DNA of 64,000 nt, taken from assembly GCA_002869165.1 (NCBI GenBank), contig PKTK01000012.1, forward strand, positions 1 through 64,000. Direction: 5' to 3'. The notes under the pieces were generated by a model. It was not told the origin of the DNA. It made no database searches and saw only the letters and a program-made list of their open reading frames with translations. Made by a program: the position numbers and the translations under genes. Positions within the stretch are counted from its first letter, which is position 1. Every line of letters begins with the position of its first letter. The stretch comes from Candidatus Parcubacteria bacterium. GTDB lineage: Bacteria > Patescibacteria > ABY1 > BM507 > UBA12075. Below are positions 16,948 to 25,229 of the stretch, one piece after another.

Positions 16948-17655
16948 ATGACTTTTCACATTATTACAATTTTCCCTGAAATTTTTAACTCTTATTTTAA
17001 TGAGAGTATTCTTGGACGTGCGCTAAAAGAAAAGAAAATAAAAATCAACATAGTTAATTTGCGTGACTACACCGAAGACAAGCACAAAACTGTTGATGAT
17101 ACTCCTTTTGGTGGTGGAGCTGGAATGTTAATAAAAGTAGAGCCACTATACAAAGCCTTAGAGTCTTTGAGTTTCCAATTTCCAATTTCCAATTTCCAAA
17201 AAAATTCAAAATTACAACCACCAAACACAAAAAACAAAGTATTTTTAACTTCTGCTAAAGGGAAAAAATGGAATCAGCAACAAGCACAAAAAAATACCCA
17301 GCTTGATAATATTATAATAATCTGTGGTCGCTATGAAGGGGTTGATGAGAGAATTTTGAATTGGGTGGATGAAGAAATATCAATTGGAGATTTTGTTTTA
17401 ACTGGAGGAGAGATCGGTGCCATGACCATAGTTGACTCTATCACTAGACTAATCCCTGGAGTACTTGGAAATGATAACTCGTCTGTGAGTGAATCTCACT
17501 CCGAACCTGGAATTCTTGAGTACCCGCAATACACTCGCCCTGAAATTTTTATTGACAAAAAAGGAAGGGAACACAAGGTGCCAGATGTACTTTTGTCAGG
17601 ACATCACAAGAAAATTGAGAAGTGGAGAAAATCTCACAAATCACAAACCACATAA
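16948..17655 (+). CDS. trmD: tRNA (guanine37-N1)-methyltransferase
   Basis: ATG at 16948 gives MTFHIITIFPEIFNSYFNES, a typical TrmD start, and excludes the REP-like DNA in the longer ORF. The enzyme methylates G37 of tRNAs with a G at 36 using SAM. The knot region is present: IICGRYEGVDERI, SIGDFVLTGGE, LIPGVLGN and the C-terminal VPDVLLSGHH. Length is 235 residues. Residues 74-97 (SFQFPISNFQKNSKLQ and on) are an in-frame insert made from a TTTCCAA microrepeat. No SD. Confidence 0.92.
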   Translation: MTFHIITIFPEIFNSYFNESILGRALKEKKIKINIVNLRDYTEDKHKTVDDTPFGGGAGMLIKVEPLYKALESLSFQFPISNFQKNSKLQPPNTKNKVFLTSAKGKKWNQQQAQKNTQLDNIIIICGRYEGVDERILNWVDEEISIGDFVLTGGEIGAMTIVDSITRLIPGVLGNDNSSVSESHSEPGILEYPQYTRPEIFIDKKGREHKVPDVLLSGHHKKIEKWRKSHKSQTT

Positions 17656-17680
17656 CACATATCACTTTTTATTTTTTTTA

Positions 17681-17711
17681 AAAGAGAGAGCTTAAAGCTC
17701 TCTCTTTTTTT
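17681..17711. terminator. bidirectional terminator between trmD and ftsH
   Basis: AAGAGAGAGCTT pairs with AAGCTCTCTCTT, with A/T runs on both sides. Confidence 0.8.
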
Positions 17712-17733
17712 GTTATGTGATTTATGATACGTG

Positions 17734-19563
17734 TTATGTGATTTCCGGTTTTTCACCAAGAAGTTTTTCAAACTCTTCTTTTTCAATTGTCTCTTGCTTT
17801 AGCAGTAAATCAACTATTTTTTGTAATTCTTCTTTTTTATCTCTAATGATTTCATCGGCTTTTTTAACTGCTCGATCAATAAATTTAGAAATTTCAGCGT
17901 CAATCTGTTCAGCTATTTTTTCAGAATAATCTTTTTGTTCGTGAATCTCACGACCCAAAAATATCATTTCTTCCTTTTGCCCAAATGTTCTTGGTCCAAG
18001 CTCATCTGACATACCAAAGTCAGTTATTAATTTTCTAGCTGTTTGAGTAGCTCGACGTAAATCAGAAGTAGCCCCAGTAGTTACTTCATTGTAAATATAC
18101 TTCTCTGTTAAAAATCCAGCCAATAAAACTGACATCTCTTCTAAGTATTCTGACTTGGTGTGCATATGCTTGTCTTGACTAGGAAGTTTGAGAGTATAAC
18201 CACCAGCCCGACCACGAGCAATAATTGATATCTTGTGAACTGGATCAGTGTTTGGCAAAAAATGTGCCACCAAAGCATGTCCTGCTTCGTGATAAGCTGT
18301 TATCTCTCTTTCTTTTTTGGTAATCACTCTTGACTTTCGTTCTGGACCTAACATAGTTTTTTCAATAGCTTCAAAAAGTTCTTCCATTTCAATGGTTTTG
18401 CGATTCTTCCTGGCTGTTAAAATAGCGGCTTCATTTAAAAGATTAGCTAAATCAGCACCAGAAAACCCGGGAGTTCTTTCAGCGATTCTTCTAAGCTCGA
18501 CATCTTTTGATAATGGTTTTTTCTTGGCGTGAATTTTAAGTATTGCTTCTCTGTCAGCAATATCAGGATTATCAAGTATTACTTGTCTGTCAAAACGACC
18601 AGGTCTAAGAAGAGCTGGATCCAAAACGTCTGGTCTGTTAGTTGCTGCCATTACTATCACATTGGTATGAGGATCAAAACCATCCATTTCAACCAATATT
18701 TGATTCAAGGTTTGTTCACGTTCATCATGTGATCCCCCTAGACCAGCACCTCTACGTCTACCAACAGCATCAATCTCATCAACAAATACAATACAAGGGG
18801 AATTCTTTTTGGCCTTCTTGAATAAATCTCTAACTCTACTCGCACCGACACCAACAAACATCTCAACAAACTCAGAACCCGAAATATGAAAGAAAGGTAC
18901 ACCAGCCTCTCCGGCCACTGCTCGAGCCATTAGAGTTTTTCCTGTTCCTGGGCTACCAAGAAGCAATACACCACGAGGAATACGAGCTCCGAGGTCTAAA
19001 AACTTTTTTGGATTGCGTAGAAATTCAACTACCTCGCTAAGCTCTTCTTTTGCTTCTTTTACTCCAGCTACATCTTTGAAGGTCACTTTATTCTTTTCGT
19101 CTTTATTGAACTCCTTGGCACCTGATTGACCAAACATAAGCGCTCTAGAATTAGCTCCTTGAATACTACGCATCATGAAATAAATAAATACACCAATCAG
19201 CAAAAAAGGCAAAAGGAATGGTAAAATACTTCCCAAAACATAAGATGCTCCTTCATTTTCCCTTATATCAATATTTATTTTGGTTGATTTTTCTGGCTCA
19301 ACACCGTAATTCTTAAATAGCTCTGACAAAGACTCACCAGTTTCTTTTTTCACAACCTCCTTAGTATCATCATGTAGAGTTACAACCATTTTTGAACCTT
19401 CTACTACCACTTCTTTGACCTGTTCATTATTGACCTGTGTAATAAATTCCTGAATTCCTACTCTTTCTGGTTCTGTGCTAAAACCTGAAAAAGATGAAAA
19501 AACCACCGCAATTAACAAAAAAGCGGCTAATATTATTAAAAAATTCTTTAGTAAATTTCCCAT
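17734..19563 (-). CDS. ftsH: ATP-dependent zinc metalloprotease FtsH
   Basis: A 609-residue membrane protease that unfolds and degrades membrane and regulatory proteins. Two membrane helices (about 5-25 and 110-130) flank an extracytoplasmic domain. The AAA module has Walker A GSPGTGKT (203-210), Walker B IVFVDEID (258-265) and an arginine-finger region (DPALLRPGRFD, 315-325). The protease zinc site is HEAGH (425-429). All expected parts are present. No SD precedes the ATG at 19563. Confidence 0.96.
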   Translation of the reverse strand: MGNLLKNFLIILAAFLLIAVVFSSFSGFSTEPERVGIQEFITQVNNEQVKEVVVEGSKMVVTLHDDTKEVVKKETGESLSELFKNYGVEPEKSTKINIDIRENEGASYVLGSILPFLLPFLLIGVFIYFMMRSIQGANSRALMFGQSGAKEFNKDEKNKVTFKDVAGVKEAKEELSEVVEFLRNPKKFLDLGARIPRGVLLLGSPGTGKTLMARAVAGEAGVPFFHISGSEFVEMFVGVGASRVRDLFKKAKKNSPCIVFVDEIDAVGRRRGAGLGGSHDEREQTLNQILVEMDGFDPHTNVIVMAATNRPDVLDPALLRPGRFDRQVILDNPDIADREAILKIHAKKKPLSKDVELRRIAERTPGFSGADLANLLNEAAILTARKNRKTIEMEELFEAIEKTMLGPERKSRVITKKEREITAYHEAGHALVAHFLPNTDPVHKISIIARGRAGGYTLKLPSQDKHMHTKSEYLEEMSVLLAGFLTEKYIYNEVTTGATSDLRRATQTARKLITDFGMSDELGPRTFGQKEEMIFLGREIHEQKDYSEKIAEQIDAEISKFIDRAVKKADEIIRDKKEELQKIVDLLLKQETIEKEEFEKLLGEKPEIT

Positions 19564-19590
19564 TTTTTTATCTACTTTATTTATAATTAC

Positions 19591-19619
19591 TTGACATTTT
19601 TATAAAAAAATGATATAAT
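19591..19619 (+). promoter_or_regulatory. consensus promoter of the lipoprotein gene
   Basis: TTGACA (19591-19596), exactly 17 nt, TATAAT (19614-19619): a perfect consensus, implying strong expression. Confidence 0.75.
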
Positions 19620-19712
19620 TATAATATATAGTTACTAGTTATTTTTTAGTTTATACCTAAAAAGTATAACGTATATAACGCTATTTGACAATAGAAAAAG
19701 GAGGAAAATAGT

Positions 19713-20114
19713 ATGAAATCCAGGATTATTGTGTTTTTTTTGGTTATTTTCAGTCTTTGTTCATGTGTTCAATATGACAGGGCGCCAAACCAAGAATTAC
19801 GCCCTCAACCAAGTCAGGGCGAAGGTTATTCTGTAATTAAAGTTGTCAACACTGCCGGTGATGTTGTTTTCAATAGAGGAGTACTAAATGGGCTTATCCT
19901 AGCCCACCACCAAATGACTTTTGTTGAAATCCCCTGGGGAGCTCACAGAGTTTGCTGGTCACAAGCTCTACTCAACGATAGGGTTGTGACATTCTGCCAA
20001 GACTTCATCATCACCAACCGGACTATGTCTATGGTGATTCGTCCACCTCGGAATGAAAGCGTGTTTCGCTACCGAGGACGAGGCAGTCTCCAGCTGTACG
20101 ATTTTGACTATTAA
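19713..20114 (+). CDS. lipoprotein candidate of unknown function
   Basis: A 133-residue protein. The signal (RIIVFFLVIFSLCSC) ends in Cys18, a likely lipid site with an unusual Cys at -2. The mature part is beta-rich (YSVIKVVNTAGDVVFNRG, then MTFVEIPWGAHRVCWSQA). SD is strong (AAGGAGG). It has a consensus promoter and its own terminator, so it should be well expressed. Its G+C content looks higher than its neighbours. No family recognised. Confidence 0.65.
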   Translation: MKSRIIVFFLVIFSLCSCVQYDRAPNQELRPQPSQGEGYSVIKVVNTAGDVVFNRGVLNGLILAHHQMTFVEIPWGAHRVCWSQALLNDRVVTFCQDFIITNRTMSMVIRPPRNESVFRYRGRGSLQLYDFDY

Positions 20115-20118
20115 ATAA

Positions 20119-20157
20119 AAGGCGCTTATTCTTTCTACGAATAAGCGCCTCTTTTAT
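20119..20157. terminator. terminator between lipoprotein and pilin array
   Basis: AGGCGCTTATTC pairs with GAATAAGCGCCT, with TTTTATTT on the plus side. Confidence 0.8.
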
Positions 20158-20168
20158 TTGAAAAATTT

Positions 20169-20585
20169 TTATGCTCCAATTATTCCACCAAGTGCCCTGA
20201 AAACAAAAGCTGAAATTATGTAAGCGGCTAGTATTATAATCAAACCAATTACTCCTCTGTTTAATGTAGCTTTGGCCTTAGCAGCCTTATCATCATTACC
20301 CGCTGCTGTCATCCAATTAAAACCACCTATAATAATCATAACTAAAAATATAATTCCCAAAAGCCCCAAAAAAGCTTGTATTATTGTTCCCATTACATCT
20401 CCAATCAAAAAATCACCTTCTCCTCCTTGAACATTATAATTACCTCCTCTTCCGCTGTCTTTGAGGTTATTAGTAACACTATTTTGCCCCTCATTATTTA
20501 GTAGCTGAGCATTTACTTAAAAAGCTACTATTAATCCAAAAAGTGAAAATGAAATATTAATTATTTTCTTGTATATTTTTTTCAT
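20169..20585 (-). pseudogene. T4SS-type pilin (array gene 8), interrupted by an in-frame TAA
   Basis: Reading from ATG at 20585, the frame encodes a signal peptide start (MKKIYKKIINISFSLFGLIV), meets TAA (plus-strand 20517-20519), then continues with VNAQLLNNEG and reaches a normal pilin body to 20169 (AFLGLLGIIFLVMIIIGGFN and WMTAAGNDDK). The frame is unbroken apart from that codon. The ATG at 20408 could start a 79-residue fragment without signal peptide. Two nt separate it from gene 7. Confidence 0.7.
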
Positions 20586-20587
20586 AT

Positions 20588-20962
20588 TTATCCGACTATT
20601 GAATAAACAACAAACTGACTTATAGCATAAGCTGCTACCACTATAATCAAACCAACAGTTGCTCTGATCAAAGTAGTCTTAGCCTCATCTATCATTTGAT
20701 CACGACCAGCTGCAATCATCCATCTAAAGCCAGCATATACTATCAAAACCAAAAAGATAATGCCAAGTAGACCCAAGAACACACTAATGATATCTCCTAC
20801 AATAGTAGGCAAATCTGTGCTACTCTTACTGGTCTCAAATCCACCTTCTCCACCAACATTCTGCAGTCTATCCATCGGACTATCAGCAAAAACAAAATAA
20901 GGCATAAGCATCACAGTAACAAGAGCTAGAACGATTAAGGTTGATTTAATAAATTTTAGCAT
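20588..20962 (-). CDS. T4SS-type pilin (array gene 7)
   Basis: A 124-residue protein: signal peptide (about 1-26, ending VFA), short polar loop, then two membrane helices around FLGLLGIIFLVLIVYAGFRW and LIRATVGLIIVVAAYAI. The WMIAAGRDQMIDEAK turn between them is the array's common signature. Architecture fits TrbC/VirB2-like pilins (Pfam T4SS_pilin type). Such pilins build conjugation or secretion pili. Confidence 0.82.
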   Translation of the reverse strand: MLKFIKSTLIVLALVTVMLMPYFVFADSPMDRLQNVGGEGGFETSKSSTDLPTIVGDIISVFLGLLGIIFLVLIVYAGFRWMIAAGRDQMIDEAKTTLIRATVGLIIVVAAYAISQFVVYSIVG

Positions 20963-21020
20963 ATATTTTTGTTTTTTATCACCTTTTATATTTAATTTGA
21001 ATAAAAAGGCAAGTATTTTT

Positions 21021-21413
21021 TTAAAAGTCTAATGTAGATTTTGTTAGATTTTCTATTACAAAGGCGCTCAAAGCATACGAAGCTACCACTATTATCATAC
21101 CCACTATGGCAGCAGTTAATAAACTCTTGGCTTTTTCAATCTGAGATTCATTTCCCCTAGCAGTCATCCAAAGAAAACCACCATAAATTGCTAAAACCAA
21201 AAATATCACACCCAAGAAAGATAAGGCAAATCTAATAATAGTAGCAATCATTGGTTCAACAGAATCAACCTCAGTGTCATAGCCTGCTCCATTAGAACCA
21301 GCTGTATCATCTAACATGTTTTTCCAGTCACCTAAATTTTGTGCCAATGCAAAATCAGGCACAAAAGAAAAAATCATAACCATTAATACTAATATCCAAA
21401 TAAAATATTTCAT
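21021..21413 (-). CDS. T4SS-type pilin (array gene 6)
   Basis: A 130-residue paralogue with signal peptide (ends ALA at about 24) and the helix-turn-helix body FLGVIFLVLAIYGGFLWMTA-RGNESQIEKAK. Here the turn has RGNE in place of AGN, as in gene 4. The gap to gene 7 is 58 nt, the largest inside genes 2-8. Confidence 0.82.
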   Translation of the reverse strand: MKYFIWILVLMVMIFSFVPDFALAQNLGDWKNMLDDTAGSNGAGYDTEVDSVEPMIATIIRFALSFLGVIFLVLAIYGGFLWMTARGNESQIEKAKSLLTAAIVGMIIVVASYALSAFVIENLTKSTLDF

Positions 21414-21417
21414 AATT

Positions 21418-21804
21418 TTAACTAAAAATACTTGCTATAGTTACGGTTATAGCATAAGCCGCTAAGACCACAATTATACCAATTATTGCATTTTGCAAAG
21501 TCTTTTTTGCATCTCCTATTTTATCATCGTTGCCGGCTGAGGTCATCCATTTAAAACCAGCATACAATGCTAAAATCAAAAAGAATACCCCAATAAAAGT
21601 TAAAACAAATCTAATAATGTCAGCGATTATTTCAGACAATGGCCTATTAATAACAACTGCATTATCTGATCCATAAGCGTTTGTGCCAGTCACAAAAGCA
21701 CCACTATCAGTTTCAAAATCATATGCTTGTGCCAGTCCTTGAAAAGAAAAAAACATCATTAGCAACAATATAAAAATATAAACTTTTTTATAAAACTTTA
21801 TCAT
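21418..21804 (-). CDS. T4SS-type pilin (array gene 5)
   Basis: A 128-residue paralogue with signal peptide (ends AQA) and body FIGVFFLILALYAGFKWMTS-AGNDDKIGDAK, second helix NAIIGIIVVLAAYAITVTIA. The start is 5 nt after gene 4 ends. Confidence 0.82.
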   Translation of the reverse strand: MIKFYKKVYIFILLLMMFFSFQGLAQAYDFETDSGAFVTGTNAYGSDNAVVINRPLSEIIADIIRFVLTFIGVFFLILALYAGFKWMTSAGNDDKIGDAKKTLQNAIIGIIVVLAAYAITVTIASIFS

Positions 21805-21809
21805 AATTA

Positions 21810-22235
21810 CTATCTAGAATATACTCCCGCATCACTAGAGGTTAAGGCACTACCAATAAATACAGTAATAGCATAGGCAGCTAGAACTATTATCATACCA
21901 ATTATCGCAGACTGGATTATAGATTTTGCTTTTTCCACATTCTGTTCATTTCCTCTCGCAAACATCCAAGTAAAACCACCATAGATCATCAAAAGAAAAA
22001 AGAAAACTCCAACAAGAGACAAAACTATTCCAACAATCCTACCGATAGCTTGAGGAATATCCGTCATAACACTATTTCCATTCAAGCCCCCAGTACCAAC
22101 TTCATTTCCCAAATATCCTGTATTAGCTGCCTCATTAAGACCTTCAAAAGCATTGTTAGCCATAGCAAACAACGGTGTCATTAATAACACAGCGAATAAA
22201 AAACTAAAAATATATTTTCTAAAAAATATTTTCAT
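21810..22235 (-). CDS. T4SS-type pilin (array gene 4)
   Basis: The start is placed at the ATG at 22235 (MKIFFRKYIFSFLFAVLLMT); the longer ORF would add eleven residues overlapping gene 3. Signal peptide ends AMA. Body SLVGVFFFLLMIYGGFTWMF-ARGNEQNVEKAK and second helix GMIIVLAAYAITVFIG. 141 residues. Confidence 0.8.
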   Translation of the reverse strand: MKIFFRKYIFSFLFAVLLMTPLFAMANNAFEGLNEAANTGYLGNEVGTGGLNGNSVMTDIPQAIGRIVGIVLSLVGVFFFLLMIYGGFTWMFARGNEQNVEKAKSIIQSAIIGMIIVLAAYAITVFIGSALTSSDAGVYSR

Positions 22236-22239
22236 TATT

Positions 22240-22635
22240 TTAACCAATTGAAGTTTGTATTGCATTTAACACAAAAGTAGCTAAAGCAAATGCTGCTAAT
22301 ATTATAACTAAGCCAATGGTAGCATTAGCTAGTAATTTTTTGGCTTCTGTAACTTTATCTTCATTTCCTCCAGCTGTCATCCACTTAAAACCTGCAAATA
22401 ATATTAGGCAAATAGCAACGATTCCCAAAAAACCCAAAACAACATTTATAATATCAGCTACTATTAATCTTGGATCCTTTTCAGTGAAGCCTCCCATTTT
22501 GTTTCCAACTTCTTCTTTGTTTGGAAATATGTCAACTTTCGTATTGTCAGCTGAAACGCTAAGAGGAGTAGACATAAAAGAAAAAGCTAATGACAAAAAG
22601 AAGACAAAAGCAAGTGTATTTTTTAAAAATTTCAT
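22240..22635 (-). CDS. T4SS-type pilin (array gene 3)
   Basis: A 131-residue paralogue with signal peptide ending VSA and body FLGIVAICLILFAGFKWMTA-GGNEDKVTEAK, second helix GLVIILAAFALATFVLNAI. It resembles genes 1 and 2 most. Confidence 0.82.
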   Translation of the reverse strand: MKFLKNTLAFVFFLSLAFSFMSTPLSVSADNTKVDIFPNKEEVGNKMGGFTEKDPRLIVADIINVVLGFLGIVAICLILFAGFKWMTAGGNEDKVTEAKKLLANATIGLVIILAAFALATFVLNAIQTSIG

Positions 22636-22648
22636 TTTTTTTATTTAA

Positions 22649-23050
22649 TTATAAATCATTAGTTGTTACTCTAAAAATCGCATCCAAAACAAATGATGCT
22701 AGAGCATAAGACGCTAAAATTATTACCAAACCTATAACACCTGCTGACAAAGTCTTTTTGGCTGAATCAACTTGATCGGTATTGCCCGCAGCAGTCATCC
22801 ATCTAAAGCCAGCATATAGAATAATGCACACTGAAAGTATTCCTAAGAATCCTAATATTAAATTTATGATATTTGCAGCGATCAGTCTAGGATCATCATT
22901 TCCCAGTGCAGTTCGTGACTGAATATTTTCAGCTTGTCCTCCCCAAACAACATTATTTGCACTTCCAGAATTAGCATCAACTGCTGTGGCTAAACCTAAA
23001 AACAAAGAAAAGAGTAAAACAAAACTAAATATTTTTTTTGCTATTTGCAT
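22649..23050 (-). CDS. T4SS-type pilin (array gene 2)
   Basis: A 133-residue paralogue with signal peptide ending VDA. The loop DDPRLIAANIINLILGFLGI and the C-terminal VLDAIFRVTT match gene 1 closely, so genes 1 and 2 look like a recent duplication. Confidence 0.83.
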   Translation of the reverse strand: MQIAKKIFSFVLLFSLFLGLATAVDANSGSANNVVWGGQAENIQSRTALGNDDPRLIAANIINLILGFLGILSVCIILYAGFRWMTAAGNTDQVDSAKKTLSAGVIGLVIILASYALASFVLDAIFRVTTNDL

Positions 23051-23068
23051 CTTATTTATTTAATTATT

Positions 23069-23157
23069 AGCACCTTTTCCCAAATAATAATTTACTTGGG
23101 AAAAGGTGCTGCCCAAATATTTGAGCAACACAAAATTTCTAAAACCGGTTTTAGAAA
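23069..23157 (-). promoter_or_regulatory. double hairpin between pilin genes 1 and 2
   Basis: A 15-bp perfect stem (23069-23083 with 23096-23110, AGCACCTTTTCCCAA) and a 22-nt perfect palindrome (23136-23157, around AAACCGGTTT). Neither has a T-run on the minus strand, so RNA stabilisation or processing, or partial termination, fits better than a full terminator. Confidence 0.55.
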
Positions 23158-23160
23158 ATT

Positions 23161-23625
23161 TTAAAATCCTACGTTTGAGCCACTTGTTGTTACACGGAAA
23201 ATAGCATCTAATACAAATGCGGCCAAAGCGTAAGCAGCTAGAATGATAACTAAACCAATCACACCTGAAACCAAAAGTCTCTTAGCTTCAGTTACCTTGT
23301 CCTCGTTACCTGCTGCAGTCATCCATTTAAATCCACCGAACAAGATCAAAACAACAGCTAAAATACCAAGGAAACCTAGCATTAGGTTAATGATATTAGC
23401 TGCAATGTTTCTTGGATCATCATTTCCAAGAGAAGTTCTTGCTTGAATGTCATTGTTTCTAGTGTCCCATAGAGTATTGTTGGCACCTCCAACTTGAGTA
23501 TTCCACCCTGTTCCACCTCCGACATCATTGTCATTACCTGCCATTGCTACTGTAGCGCTAAGCATAGAGAAAGCGAATACAAAAATAACAATAGCAGTGC
23601 TTATTTTTTTCAAAAATTTTGTCAT
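23161..23625 (-). CDS. T4SS-type pilin (array gene 1, likely major pilin)
   Basis: A 154-residue paralogue and the first gene after the promoter. Signal peptide ends AMA at about 29; then a Gly/Asn-rich mature N terminus (GNDNDVGGGTGWNTQVGG). Body NLMLGFLGILAVVLILFGGF-KWMTAAGNEDKVTEAK, second helix GLVIILAAYALAAFVLDAI. It has an SD-like GGGGTGA and codons richer in G+C than the other copies. Two strong hairpins follow it before gene 2, which may stabilise its own transcript. I infer it is the major subunit. Confidence 0.85.
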   Translation of the reverse strand: MTKFLKKISTAIVIFVFAFSMLSATVAMAGNDNDVGGGTGWNTQVGGANNTLWDTRNNDIQARTSLGNDDPRNIAANIINLMLGFLGILAVVLILFGGFKWMTAAGNEDKVTEAKRLLVSGVIGLVIILAAYALAAFVLDAIFRVTTSGSNVGF

Positions 23626-23706
23626 AAGTCACCCCCTATTCTATTTTATTTCAAAACAAAAAATTATTTCATTCCGAAATATATTTTAGTTATTAACATT
23701 TTCTTA

Positions 23707-23735
23707 ATTTTACCATTTTTCTAAACTTTCTACAA
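23707..23735 (-). promoter_or_regulatory. promoter of the pilin array
   Basis: On the minus strand TTGTAG (23730-23735), 17-nt spacer, TAAAAT (23707-23712), about 80 nt before pilin gene 1. Confidence 0.45.
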
Positions 23736-23880
23736 CATTTTTTTGGTTTTTTTTCAAATTTTTCTATTTTTCTTGATATTTTCTAAAAATCATTGTATTA
23801 TTTTTGAGTAACTTGTAGTTTGTAACTTTTATCTTTTAGTTGCCCTAGAAGCTAAAAGCTAAGAACTAAAAACTAAATAA

Positions 23881-24945
23881 ATGTCATTATCAATTGGTAT
23901 TGTCGGATTACCTAATGTTGGCAAATCTACACTATTCAACGCTCTGACTAACAAAAAAGCAGAGGCCTCAAATTATCCTTTTTGTACAATTGATCCTAAC
24001 GTAGGAATTGTAAAAGTTCCTGATGCTAGACTGGAAAAATTGGCTAATATTTCAAAATCTAAAAAAACAATCCCCACAACTATCGAATTTGTAGATATTG
24101 CCGGGCTGGTTAGTGGTGCTAGTGAGGGTGAAGGCTTAGGAAATAAATTTTTAGCTAATATAAGAGAATGTGATGCTATTTGTATGGTTATCAGAAATTT
24201 TGAAGATGCTAATATCAATCATGTAAATGGAAAAATTGATCCTAAAGAAGACAAAGAAACAATTGAAATTGAACTAATATTAGCTGACCTAAAAACTGTT
24301 GAAAAACGACTTGAGAAAGCCACCAAAGAAGCAAGATCAAATGATAAACTAGCTATAAAAAACAAAGAAATGCTAACTAGACTAGAAAAGCATTTGACAG
24401 ACAACCAGCCAGCCAGGAGTTTTTCTCTGCTTGACGATGATGAAAAATCTCTTATAAGAGACCTTCACTTGTTAACTATCAAGCCGATTCTTTATGTTAT
24501 AAACACTCATGATAATAATGATGCTCAGATCGATTTTCAAAACGCCAAAGTTCTGAAACTTAATATAAAACAAGAAGAAGAAATATCATCACTATCAGAA
24601 GAAGAGCAAAAGGAATATATCGAAGAACTAGGACTTGAATCAAGCGGACTTGATAAACTCATCAAAGCATCATATGAACTACTTGGTCTGATTACTTACT
24701 TTACATCTGGTGAACCAGAAACAAGAGCCTGGACTGTCAGGGAAGGATCAAAGGCACCTCAAGCAGCTGCAGTAATCCACACTGATTTCGAAAAAGCTTT
24801 TATAAGAGCTGAGGTGGTAAACGTTGACACCTTCATAGATCTTGGTGGCTGGACCGGAGCCAAAGAAGCAGGCAAATGCGCCACCGAAGGAAAAGATTAT
24901 ATTGTAAAAGATGGTGATGTTTGTTATTTCCTAATCAATAAATAA
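23881..24945 (+). CDS. ychF: YchF/OLA1-family GTPase/ATPase
   Basis: A 354-residue protein. The G1 loop GLPNVGKS (9-16) and N-terminal SIGIVG are typical; the following FCTIDPNVGIVKVPD is a YchF signature. The C-terminal TGS-like region holds TSGEPETRAWTV and the KAPQAAAVIHTDFEKAFI segment. The family binds ribosomes and, in known members, prefers ATP. No SD is seen; the ATG follows a leader rich in CTAAAAGCTAA motifs that recurs before rpsR. Confidence 0.93.
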   Translation: MSLSIGIVGLPNVGKSTLFNALTNKKAEASNYPFCTIDPNVGIVKVPDARLEKLANISKSKKTIPTTIEFVDIAGLVSGASEGEGLGNKFLANIRECDAICMVIRNFEDANINHVNGKIDPKEDKETIEIELILADLKTVEKRLEKATKEARSNDKLAIKNKEMLTRLEKHLTDNQPARSFSLLDDDEKSLIRDLHLLTIKPILYVINTHDNNDAQIDFQNAKVLKLNIKQEEEISSLSEEEQKEYIEELGLESSGLDKLIKASYELLGLITYFTSGEPETRAWTVREGSKAPQAAAVIHTDFEKAFIRAEVVNVDTFIDLGGWTGAKEAGKCATEGKDYIVKDGDVCYFLINK

Positions 24946-25023
24946 AAGTGGGTTATAGTAACTAGAATATATAATGAAAAGATACAAGGATACAAAACAC
25001 AAACAAATTAAAATGCACAAATA

Positions 25024-25063
25024 AAAAATAACCAAACAGCGTAATGATGTTTGGTTATTTTTA
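25024..25063 (+). terminator. terminator after ychF
   Basis: AAAATAACCAAACA pairs with TGTTTGGTTATTTTT; a weaker outer inverted repeat (CAAACAAATTA/TAATTTGTTTG) surrounds it. The remaining gap to 25229 holds only repeat-like sequence. Confidence 0.7.
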
Positions 25064-25229
25064 TTCTAATTTGTTTGTTTTTTGTGTCCTTGTGTCCTGT
25101 TTTTTGTCATTCTCGAGCCACTCCCTGTGTCATTATGCCTGTCCCGTCTTTTCTGCTGTTTACGGAATTCTTCGCTTATGCTCAGAATAACACTTAAGGA
25201 AGGATATTCTTAATTCTTAAATACATTAC

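Noticed and set aside
20169..23625. CRISPR array or tandem DNA repeat
   Set aside because: The repetition is at protein level (paralogous pilins); no short regularly spaced DNA repeats were seen anywhere in the window.
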